The translations under genes and the position numbers were made by a program. Of a DNA stretch of 32,795 bases, positions 14,430-21,700 are shown in pieces. The number at the start of each line of letters is the position of its first letter. Within the stretch, counting starts at the first letter, position 1. A model generated the notes under the pieces. That model was not told the origin of the DNA. It was given only the letters and a program-made list of their open reading frames with translations, and ran no database searches. The stretch spans positions 1-32,795 of the forward strand of contig CAYLHO010000007.1 in assembly GCA_964383665.1 (NCBI GenBank), written 5' to 3'. Origin of the DNA: UMGS687 sp964383665 (GTDB lineage Bacteria > Bacillota > Clostridia > Christensenellales > UBA1242).

Positions 14430-16032
14430 ATGGGCAAAGGCTTGAAGGGTTTTGCTGGCTGATCTTTTTCTTAACCGAAACTTCAGTTAATTTTGACGCC
14501 CCTTCTTGGGGTGGAATTATTTTAACCTCATTCTCCGGAATGACCATTCCTTCCCCAAGGACTTCCGTTCCTTCCATAACAATCCCTTTTTGAGGTTTAT
14601 AAATTTCGTCGCGAATAAGTTTTTCGCTTATAAGTTCCCCATTTTTATAGTAACAAAGGTAACCTTTGGAATGATAACCCTCGCGCGGATATCTAATCCT
14701 TAAATATTCCCCAGCATAAGTAATTTTGTCGGAATATTCGCCCTCGGTATCCTTTATGATTGTGTCGCCTTCGTGTGGGATTGTCCCAACGAATTCCGCG
14801 CGACGTTTAATTTCAAGCCCTTCTTCAAATGGTTCGCCATAAATTTCAACATAAGCCCTTGTTTCGTCGCCCCAAGTTTTAATATAGATTGGGTTTTCCA
14901 AATTATTTTTGAATTTTAAATCTGAATACCCCTCGCTAACCATTGCATCAAACGCAAGCGGAACATACGAAACAGGAAGGGAATGCGGATTAACTTCAAG
15001 AATTTCAATATCCGAAAGTATGAGCGCGTTATATAAGGTTGTTGATGCTTGGCATGCACCCCCGCCATAGCCGTCAACATAAACCCCGTTAAGAATTATT
15101 TTTGCCTTTTGATAACCTTTTTCTGGTGTCTTATCGCCCGTTACATCGTTAAAACTAACTTCCTCGCCCGGTTGAACAACCATTCCGTTGAAGTCGAGCA
15201 AAGCCCTGTTAACGTTGTTTTTTCGTCCGTCGATGCTCGAAGAATAGTCGGTTGAGAAAACCGAACGACGAACGATGTTTTCAAGAACACTGGTGTCTGC
15301 TTCGCCTGCTTCAATTTCTTTTGTTGGAATTTCAACCTCAATCTTCTTCGCTTTTCTAAACGCGTTATCAATTTCGTTAAGTAAGGCTTCTTTGTCAACC
15401 TCAACTCCATTTTGCCCTTCTCCAAGCGAGAACATAACCTCTTCGGTTGGTTTAAAAACAATCTGTGTTGAAACTGGCTCAACATTAATTTCTTCAATAA
15501 TTTCATCAATTTTTTCGTCAAAGCCATTCAAAATATACCTATAGGACAAGTTTATTTTAAGCCCGTTTGTTTTTATGTTGCGAACGCTTGAAACTTTTTG
15601 AGAGATATTTCCAGTGTGAGTTTTGGTGAAGGTATCGTCAATTTTTTCAACAAGTTTATTGCTGTAATCAAAATCTGAACCGCTTAAAACCCATTCTTTT
15701 TCCTTATATTTCAACTTAACTTCAATTTCATCTTTTGAACTTAAGAGTTTTGTTGAAATAAGTTGAGCCGCCTCATTCTTGTTCATTCCCCCAACGTCAA
15801 TCCCGTTGATTGTTGTGTTATCGTAAAACTCATTTGACGGAATAACACCGTTGTCGAAAAGAAGTTGGAAAACAAGAATTGCGGCAACAACAAGAAGAGC
15901 AATGCAAACAAGCGCAAAAACCAAATTATAAACTTTGGATTTTTTTGGTTTTGCGGTTTCAATGCTGTATGTTCCGTTAACTCCGCTTTCAGTTCTCCCG
16001 TTTGTTTCATTTTCTTTTTTAACATTTTTCAT
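14428..16032 (-). CDS. VanW-family, membrane-anchored wall-associated protein
   Basis: 534 residues. A short polar N-terminus is followed by one membrane helix (about 36-59, VYNLVFALVCIALLVVAAIL), then an extracellular part. First comes a PG-binding-like repeat region (NGIDVGGMNKNEAAQLI, typical of the domain before VanW). Then comes the VanW domain with GYQKAKIILNGVYVDGYGGG and CQASTTLYNALI (~residue 322). Last is a G5-like C-terminal part (ISEKLIRDEIYKPQKGIVMEGTE). Named after vanW of vancomycin clusters, but the biochemical role of the family is unknown. Nothing here suggests resistance genes. Start: the ATG at 16032 with GGAG 9 bases upstream. The frame extends back to 16128 inside rplA and that start is rejected. 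The ribosome site lies in the 3' arm of the rplA terminator hairpin. Confidence 0.88.
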   Translation of the reverse strand: MKNVKKENETNGRTESGVNGTYSIETAKPKKSKVYNLVFALVCIALLVVAAILVFQLLFDNGVIPSNEFYDNTTINGIDVGGMNKNEAAQLISTKLLSSKDEIEVKLKYKEKEWVLSGSDFDYSNKLVEKIDDTFTKTHTGNISQKVSSVRNIKTNGLKINLSYRYILNGFDEKIDEIIEEINVEPVSTQIVFKPTEEVMFSLGEGQNGVEVDKEALLNEIDNAFRKAKKIEVEIPTKEIEAGEADTSVLENIVRRSVFSTDYSSSIDGRKNNVNRALLDFNGMVVQPGEEVSFNDVTGDKTPEKGYQKAKIILNGVYVDGYGGGACQASTTLYNALILSDIEILEVNPHSLPVSYVPLAFDAMVSEGYSDLKFKNNLENPIYIKTWGDETRAYVEIYGEPFEEGLEIKRRAEFVGTIPHEGDTIIKDTEGEYSDKITYAGEYLRIRYPREGYHSKGYLCYYKNGELISEKLIRDEIYKPQKGIVMEGTEVLGEGMVIPENEVKIIPPQEGASKLTEVSVKKKISQQNPSSLCP

Positions 16033-16033
16033 A

Positions 16034-16065
16034 ATAAAAAACTCCGAAAATTTGATTTCGGAGTT
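16034..16065 (-). terminator. rplA terminator whose 3' arm contains the VanW ribosome site
   Basis: A perfect 10-base stem (AACTCCGAAA / TTTCGGAGTT, 16040-16065) with a 6-base loop is followed by TTTTTTATT and the ATG of the VanW gene. The only ribosome site of the VanW gene (GGAG) is in the 3' arm, so it is paired when the full hairpin forms. Confidence 0.85.
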
Positions 16066-16094
16066 AGTATTTGTTATTGTTAAATTTTTATGCT
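16065..16094 (-). promoter_or_regulatory. possible sigma-G/F-type promoter for the VanW gene
   Basis: Minus strand AGCATA (16094-16089), a 17-base spacer and AATACTA (16071-16065). This fits GCATA ... CATACTA forespore patterns with one -10 mismatch. Transcription would start near 16058, inside the terminator stem-loop, leaving the ribosome site unpaired. It is a visual match in AT-rich DNA. Confidence 0.3.
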
Positions 16095-16768
16095 CTAACT
16101 TTAACGCCAGGACCCATTGTTGTTGCAAGAGTTGCAGACTTAATGTAAGTTCCTTTTGCTGCTGCTGGGCGAGCTTTGTTGATTGCTGCTAAAATAACTT
16201 CAAAGTTTTCAGCTAATTTTTCTTTTCCAAAACTTACTTTTCCAATGATAACGTGGATATTGTTTGTTTTGTCGAGACGATATTCAACTTTACCAGCTTT
16301 AACGTCGGAAATTGCTTTCTTAACGTCCATGGTTACAGTTCCGCTTTTTGGGTTTGGCATAAGACCTTTTGGGCCTAAAATTCTTGCAATTCTTCCAACC
16401 AATCCCATCATATCTGGAGTTGTTATGCAAACATCGAAGTCAACCCAGTTTTCTTTTTGGATTTTTTCGATCATGTCTTCTGCTCCAACATAATCTGCGC
16501 CTGCTTCTTCAGCTTCTTTTGCTTTTTCGCCTTTTGCGATAACCAAAACTTTAACAGATTTTCCTGTTCCGTGTGGAAGAACAACAACCCCACGAACTTG
16601 TTGGTCAGCATTTCTTCCATCAACGCCAAGGCGGAAGTGTGCTTCAACGGTTTCGTCAAACTTTGCTTTCGATCCGCTTATAACAAGATCCATAGCTTCC
16701 ATTGTTTCATATTGTTTTGTTTTGTCAATTGCGCTGGCTGCGCTTACATAATTTTTACCTCTTTTCAT
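16088..16768 (-). CDS. rplA: 50S ribosomal protein L1
   Basis: 226 residues. L1 binds the 23S L1 stalk and, in many bacteria, represses its own operon. Recognisable stretches include the N-terminal AIDKTKQYETMEAMDLV, the domain hinge GRIARILGPKGLMPNPKSGT and the end IKSATLATTMGPGVKVRA. Start: the ATG at 16768 with AGGAGG 7-12 bases upstream is chosen. An in-frame ATG at 16825 overlaps rplK and would add 19 atypical residues. It is the last gene of rpmG-secE-nusG-rplK-rplA. The usual next genes, rplJ and rplL, are absent, and a terminator follows. Confidence 0.97.
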   Translation of the reverse strand: MKRGKNYVSAASAIDKTKQYETMEAMDLVISGSKAKFDETVEAHFRLGVDGRNADQQVRGVVVLPHGTGKSVKVLVIAKGEKAKEAEEAGADYVGAEDMIEKIQKENWVDFDVCITTPDMMGLVGRIARILGPKGLMPNPKSGTVTMDVKKAISDVKAGKVEYRLDKTNNIHVIIGKVSFGKEKLAENFEVILAAINKARPAAAKGTYIKSATLATTMGPGVKVRA

Positions 16769-16781
16769 TAAGCGCCTCCTA

Positions 16782-17207
16782 TTAGTCTTCAACAACAACG
16801 CCCATGCTACGTGCGCTGCCTTCAATCATTTTCATTGCTTGCTCAATGCTTGATGCATTAAGATCTGGCATTTTAAGAGTTGCGATTTCGCGAATCTTAT
16901 CTCTTTTGATTGTTCCGACTTTTTGTTTGTTTGGTTTTGCTGAACCAGTTTCAAGATTGATTGCTTTCTTAATTAAAACAGCAGCTGGTGGTGTTTTAAG
17001 AACGAAATCAAAAGATCTGTCTTGATAGATGGTTATAACAACCGGAATGATGAGCCCTGCTTGAGATGCAGTTTTCTCATTAAACTCTTTGGTAAAGCCT
17101 GCAATATTGATTCCATGAGGACCAAGTGATGACCCAACTGGTGGTCCAGGAGTTGCTTTACCGGCTGGCAATTGGAGTTTAACAATTGCATTAATTTTCT
17201 TAGCCAT
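16782..17207 (-). CDS. rplK: 50S ribosomal protein L11
   Basis: 141 residues, the standard length. It opens with AKKINAIVKLQLPAGKATPG and PPVGSSLGPHGINI, the conserved proline-rich 23S/EF-G contact region, and has the C-terminal RNA-binding domain ending IEQAMKMIEGSARSMGVVVED. Start: ATG with AAAGGAGG. It is 13 bases upstream of rplA and probably under L1 control through the leader just before it. Confidence 0.98.
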   Translation of the reverse strand: MAKKINAIVKLQLPAGKATPGPPVGSSLGPHGINIAGFTKEFNEKTASQAGLIIPVVITIYQDRSFDFVLKTPPAAVLIKKAINLETGSAKPNKQKVGTIKRDKIREIATLKMPDLNASSIEQAMKMIEGSARSMGVVVED

Positions 17208-17220
17208 ATTTTCCTCCTTT

Positions 17221-17265
17221 GTGGTCTTAACAAAACGGAATGACTAACTAAACCGTTTCTCCCAC
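17221..17265 (-). promoter_or_regulatory. L1-operator-like RNA leader of rplK-rplA
   Basis: On the minus strand GTGGGAG (17265-17259) and ACCAC (17225-17221) frame an inner perfect stem AAACGG / CCGTTT (17258-17253 with 17238-17233). The GUGGGAG...ACCAC arrangement mirrors the L1-binding stem of 23S rRNA, the basis of the known L1 feedback on the L11 operon. The structure ends 13 bases before the rplK start, next to its ribosome site. Confidence 0.6.
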
Positions 17266-17306
17266 TGATTTCATTTATTTTAACGCATAATTGCGATAAA
17301 ATCAAA

Positions 17307-17918
17307 TTAGAATTTTTTGATTTGGCTGAAATCCAAATCAACTGGTGTTTCGCGTCCAAACATTTCAACATTAACTTTTGCTCTTCTGTTCTCTGCGTCA
17401 ACCGACATAACAGTTCCAATCATGTTCATGAGAGGTCCGTCGATAACTTCAATTTTGTCGCCAACTTCAAGAGCAATGTTGATGTCAACTTTTTCAAGAC
17501 GCATTTTGCGAATTTCGTCTTCTGTTAAAGCAAGAGGTCTTCCCTTTGGTCCAACAAAGCCTGTTATCCCGCGTGTTCTTGTTATGTTATGCCACAAATC
17601 GTCGCCATAAATCATTTTAACAAGCAAATAGCATGGCATAATTTTCTTTGAAACAAGTTTGCGTTTGCCATTTTTTTCTTCAATAACATCTTCCATAGGA
17701 ATTATTATGTCGAAAATTCGGTCTTGAAGATTAAACTTTTCAACAACTGTTTCAAGGTTATCTTTTGCAACTTGTTCATAACCAGAAAAAGTGTGGAGAA
17801 CATACCATTTTGAATCTGGGCTGTTTCTTAAAGGATTGATTTCACTTTTTTCTGAAACATTTTCCTCGCTAATTTCTTGAGCAACAGTTTCGTCAAGTTC
17901 AACTTTGTTTTCTTCCAT
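17307..17918 (-). CDS. nusG: transcription termination/antitermination factor NusG
   Basis: 203 residues. A ~35-residue acidic N-terminal extension precedes the NGN domain (KWYVLHTFSGYEQVAKDNLE; MPCYLLVKM; RGITGFVGPKGRPLALT). The KOW domain (LEVGDKIEVIDGPLMNMIG) follows and the protein ends in LDFSQIKKF. It binds RNA polymerase and affects pausing and Rho or ribosome coupling. Its ATG overlaps the secE stop (TAATG), so the two are coupled. Start: ATG with AAGGAG upstream. Confidence 0.97.
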   Translation of the reverse strand: MEENKVELDETVAQEISEENVSEKSEINPLRNSPDSKWYVLHTFSGYEQVAKDNLETVVEKFNLQDRIFDIIIPMEDVIEEKNGKRKLVSKKIMPCYLLVKMIYGDDLWHNITRTRGITGFVGPKGRPLALTEDEIRKMRLEKVDINIALEVGDKIEVIDGPLMNMIGTVMSVDAENRRAKVNVEMFGRETPVDLDFSQIKKF

Positions 17919-18421
17919 TATTTGCTCTCCTTTTTGTTTCTTTTAACAAGCCAGATTGTGAGCCAAATTAATGCGCCGACAACAACAGCTGCCGCAAGCC
18001 CAACGGTTAACCAAAGTTCTGTTTGAGAATATTCTTGGCTGTTCATAAGCTTGAAGAAGAATTTTAAGATATAATCGAAGGCAAAAAGAACAACAGTGAA
18101 GAAAACAACAACTGCCAAAACAATTCCCGTTTGTTTAACAACTTTTGGGAATGTTGGCCAAGTTACTTTCTTAAGTTCGGAAAAGGTTTCTTTAAATTTT
18201 CTTCCAATTTTGCTTGGTTTCTTTTCCTTTTTAACTTTCTTATCCTTCAAAGCCTTCTTTTCTTTTTTAGACTCTTTTGAAGAAACAACTTCCTTGTTCA
18301 CGTTTTCGGCAACTTGATTCTCTGAAGCATTTTCTGCATTTGAAACATTTTCAGTTTCAACCAAATTTTGTTCAACAGAATTTTTTTGAGCAGAAACTTT
18401 TTTCTTGTTTTTCTTTCCCAT
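17918..18421 (-). CDS. secE: preprotein translocase subunit SecE with an extra C-terminal membrane segment
   Basis: 167 residues, much longer than the ~60-75 of typical Bacillota SecE. Residues 1-70 are a Lys/Glu/Asn-rich polar extension. The conserved SecE core follows: amphipathic helix GRKFKETFSELKKVTWPT (73-90), then the TM helix at about 99-119. Beyond it are a short polar loop (NSQEYSQTE) and a second hydrophobic helix (about 136-160, WLTVGLAAAVVVGALIWLTIWL) with a basic end. E. coli SecE has extra helices on the N-terminal side, so a C-terminal one is unusual. Start: ATG with GGAG upstream, 19 bases after rpmG. Confidence 0.92.
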   Translation of the reverse strand: MGKKNKKKVSAQKNSVEQNLVETENVSNAENASENQVAENVNKEVVSSKESKKEKKALKDKKVKKEKKPSKIGRKFKETFSELKKVTWPTFPKVVKQTGIVLAVVVFFTVVLFAFDYILKFFFKLMNSQEYSQTELWLTVGLAAAVVVGALIWLTIWLVKRNKKESK

Positions 18422-18440
18422 TTTAATCTCCTATTATCAA

Positions 18441-18608
18441 TTATTTGGTTTCTTTATGGACAGTGTGCTTGTTGCAACGTGGGCAATGTTTGCTGAGTTC
18501 AATTCTGTCAGCATCGTTTTTCTTGTTTTTAATTGTTGCATAATTTCTTTCTTTGCATTCTGTGCAAGCAAGAGTGATATAGGTTCTTGCTAAATTTTTC
18601 TTTGCCAT
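18441..18608 (-). CDS. rpmG: 50S ribosomal protein L33, zinc-binding (C+) form
   Basis: 55 residues: MAKKNLARTYITLAC at the start, then TECKERNYATIKNKKND and HCPRCNKHTVHKETK. The two CxxC pairs (C15/C18 and C42/C45) make it the zinc-binding C+ type. Start: ATG with AAGGAG 8 bases upstream. It leads the rpmG-secE-nusG-rplK-rplA operon, the usual order in Bacillota. Its short leader holds a hairpin that ends next to the ribosome site. Confidence 0.97.
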   Translation of the reverse strand: MAKKNLARTYITLACTECKERNYATIKNKKNDADRIELSKHCPRCNKHTVHKETK

Positions 18609-18619
18609 ATTTTCTCCTT

Positions 18620-18661
18620 AAAAATCCAAGTTCGGTTCTTGAAAAAACACCCCGAACTTAG
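18620..18661 (-). promoter_or_regulatory. rpmG leader hairpin (arms B and C), attenuator-like
   Basis: Arm B (minus strand CTAAGTTCGG, 18661-18652) pairs with arm C (CCGAACTTGG, 18635-18626) over 10 positions, one of them U-G. ATTTTT then runs straight into the ribosome site AAGGAG. Arm B is also the 3' arm of the upstream gene's terminator, so the A:B and B:C hairpins exclude each other. Confidence 0.55.
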
Positions 18662-18698
18662 GATGCATAGTTATATTAACATACTAAGTTCGAAGTGT
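18642..18698 (-). terminator. terminator of the giant surface-protein gene (arms A and B)
   Basis: Arm A (18698-18684) and arm B (18661-18647) pair over 15 positions with two U-G pairs, followed by a run of T on the minus strand (18647-18642). A small inner stem (GTTA-ATA-TAAC) sits in the loop. It lies about 50 bases after the stop of the giant gene. The rpmG promoter is embedded in it. Confidence 0.7.
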
Positions 18699-18701
18699 CA
18701 A
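18673..18701 (-). promoter_or_regulatory. promoter of the rpmG-secE-nusG-rplK-rplA operon
   Basis: Minus strand perfect TTGACA (18701-18696), a 17-base spacer and TAATAT (18678-18673). The -35 overlaps terminator arm A and the -10 lies in the loop, so transcripts would start near 18666, just before arm B. Confidence 0.7.
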
Positions 18702-18748
18702 CAAATTTTTAAAAGTTTTTCAGCTTTAATCTAAATAAAAGTTAGATT

Positions 18749-21700
18749 CTAGAGGGTTGAGAAGAATGCATACAAGGTTAGTGTTTTTTGGGAATAGGTC
18801 CATGCCCCGCTGCTATTTGTTGTGTCAAATTGTATGTCTGGGGTGATGCATTTAAGAATGTATCCGTTTGCGTCAATTACCCATGGATCTATAACGCCTC
18901 CGCTATATGCCCAAGCCTTAAATGTTTTGCCTTCGGGCGCTGTTGGATTCGACCCAAAGAAAACTTTTCCCGTTTGACCTATGTATATCTTAATCGTGTC
19001 GTAAACCCGGTCGCCAACCATTAACGTTACTGTTGTGTGCGTAAGTTCTTCCCAATGAGCATAAAGAGTGTGGTCGCTGGCAGTTGTAACAATTGTTGTG
19101 TTATAAACTCTTGTTCCTCCAACTGGTGCAGTATACCAACCCTCAAACGTGTAATATCCGGTTCGTGTTGGAGATGAAAGCCCTCCGTAAGCCGACCCAT
19201 ATGTTACCGTTCCTATCGATTTTCTACCCTCATAGTTTAAATCGAATGTAACATTATAGGTGTTTGCCGCCCAAATTGCAAACAATGTTTGATTTTCAGT
19301 TGTTTCAACTTTTGTTGATTCTGTAACTTTCGTGCCGCCGGAAGCCGACAAGAACCACCCTCTAAATGTGTATCCTGTTCTTGTTGGAGTTGGCAACTCG
19401 CCATAGGTTGAGTTGTATGTTACTTCTTTTGATGTTGTTGAGCATGTTCCGCCGTTCACATCAAAGGTTATCGTATAGGTGTTTGCAACCCATTGAGCAT
19501 AGAGTGTTTGAACCGTAGTTTTATTTTGAAGGTTGTTTATAAACTTTCCTTCTGCTGTTATATATTGAGTTCCCCCTCCATTTGCTGCAGTGTAGTAACC
19601 ATTAAAACTGTATCCTGTTTTTGTTGGGTTTGCTATGGCACTCAATTCATTTAAGCAATCAGCATCAGAATAATATTTGTTAGTTTCAAATTTGTAATAA
19701 ACAACTGCTGTGCCTGCACTCGACGCACTTTGATTGTTAAGCGTTGCACTATAAGTGTTTGCCGTCCAATGCGCATAGAGAGTATGGTTTTCAGCCACAG
19801 TAACTTTTGTTGAATCCGTAACTTGCGTGCCGCCGGAAGCCGACAAGAACCACCCTCTAAATGTGTATCCTGTTCTTGTTGGAGTTGGCAACTCGCCATA
19901 GGTTGAGTCATAGGTTACATCTTTTGATGTTGTTGAACATGTTCCGCCGTTCGGATCAAAAGTTATGGTGCAGGTGTTTGCCGTCCAATGCGCATAGAGA
20001 GTATGGTTTTCAGCCACAGTAACTTTTGTTGAATCCGTAACTTGCGTGCCATCAGAAACCGCTGTAAACCAACCATCAAATGAGTAACCAGTTCTTGTTG
20101 GGTTTGGAAGAGCTTCATAGTTTGAGTCATAGGTTACATCTTTTGATGTTGTTGAACATGTCCCACCGTTCGGATCAAAAGTTATGGTGCAGGTGTTTGC
20201 CGTCCAATGCGCATAAACTGTAATTTCGTTACAATATTGACTAAAGATATCATTAGCGCAAACACCGTCTTCGCCAACGAGCCTTGTTCCTTGCCCGTTC
20301 TTTTCTGTGAAATAACCTTTAAAGGTGTATCCAGTTCTTGTTGGAGTCTCTATCTTTGAATCAACAAGCCCAGTTTCGCAGGTTTCGTCTTTAAAGTAAT
20401 AAAGGCTATCTTTGCTTGTGTTATACATAAACCATATGCTTTGAGTTCCAGCCTCGGTTGCATTTTGATTGTCTAACACAACTTTTATGATTTTGCGCCA
20501 ACTTCCGTCATGTTTTCTATATTTAGCTCCGCCAATTGACGCTGTGGTGCTTCCTGGTTCATTTTCAGTTGATCCAAAAACAATGTAGCACCAAGTTTCG
20601 ATGTTTGTAATTGTTTCCCCCAATTCAACTTTCTTTCCTTTAATTGACAATGGGATATAAAGTTTTGCAGCTGTATCTGTGTTTTTTGGGACATTTTTTA
20701 AAGTTAAAATTGTTGAGCCTTCGTCAAACTCACTGTTATAATAATTAACAACAGTTGCGTCTTCCGCAACAATTTCCCAAGCGTCACCAGACTTCGTGAA
20801 CTTAACAACCCCAATTGAAATGCCCATGTAACTTATGCCCATCGTTATTGAACTGCAGCCTTCGCCAGCAACAATTTTGAACGAGCCTGCGGTGTTGTCG
20901 TAAGTTATTGTTGCATTCCCAACCAAAATGTCGTAAGAGAACAATCCGCCAATCGATCCTGTTATTGCATCGCCAGCATCGGTTGTTCCTGGGGTTGCTT
21001 TAATCAAATCTCCCCAACCATTTGTTCCGTTCGAGAATGGAAGTTCTTTTGTTCCGGCAATTGCTCCGCCCGTAACTTTAATTCCGCTGTATCTTGCGCA
21101 ATGAACATTAAGAGTTCCGATAAGCGAGTTGCTCTTATCATACTGATCACCGAAGAAATTAACAATGATCGTTTCTCCATTCTTAATTTCCTTTCCGTCG
21201 TTGCCTAAATCGGTGTAATCCGCGGATATGTCATAAGTACGTCCATAGTAGTCGAGGAATTTAGCTTTTGAAAGGCTGTCGGCAGTAACATTCTTAACAG
21301 TTCCTGGAACAACCATTCCATAAGACGTGTAGATGTTGGCTTTGCTTGTGTCAACGTCAACATATTGCATTACGTATTGATAGTTAAACGAAAGCGTGTT
21401 GCCTTCAATCTCATTAATTGTGTAAGTTCCTTTCCAAACGCCTGCTCCGTTTTGAACAAGTTTATTGATGTAGGAAACGCTTGCACCAATGGCTTTGAAG
21501 CCCTCTTCGCTCGCAACACTAAATTGAATATCTTTTACTTCTTCCCCTTTCTTATTATCGTAAACTTTGAATATGCTTGCAACATTTTCAAATTGTTTGT
21601 TGTCAATAACATATTCACTTCCATTATGATAAATAGGAATATATATTGTACTATACTTGTTATAAAGATTTATTGTTGTAAGCTTATATCTTTGTTTAAC

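Larger units (their letters stand above)
19045..20480 (-). repeat. array of six to seven InlB-type B-repeats inside the giant gene
   Basis: Units of about 70-90 residues, each ending in (L/V)YAHW, LYAQW or LFAIW and followed by xAN or EE. Three units are canonical (TFDPNGG or TFDVNGG...), one starts TFDLN, and two are longer variants with a NxNATEAGT or NNQSASSAGT opening in place of the TFDxNGG strand. A degenerate unit ending in LYAFF closes the protein. Such repeats are beta-rich spacers in surface proteins of Listeria and gut bacteria. Confidence 0.88.

Noticed and set aside
16033..16128. Longer start of the VanW-family protein inside rplA
   Set aside because: It would run through the rplA terminator hairpin. 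The ATG at 16032 gives a normal N-terminus before the membrane helix.
18728..18748. Hairpin AATCTAA/TTAGATT directly after the giant gene as its terminator
   Set aside because: No U-tract follows on either strand. The A:B hairpin about 50 bases on has one.
19045..20480. CRISPR array
   Set aside because: The repeats are long, in frame and protein-coding, with no regular short spacer. No other array-like repeats were seen in the window.
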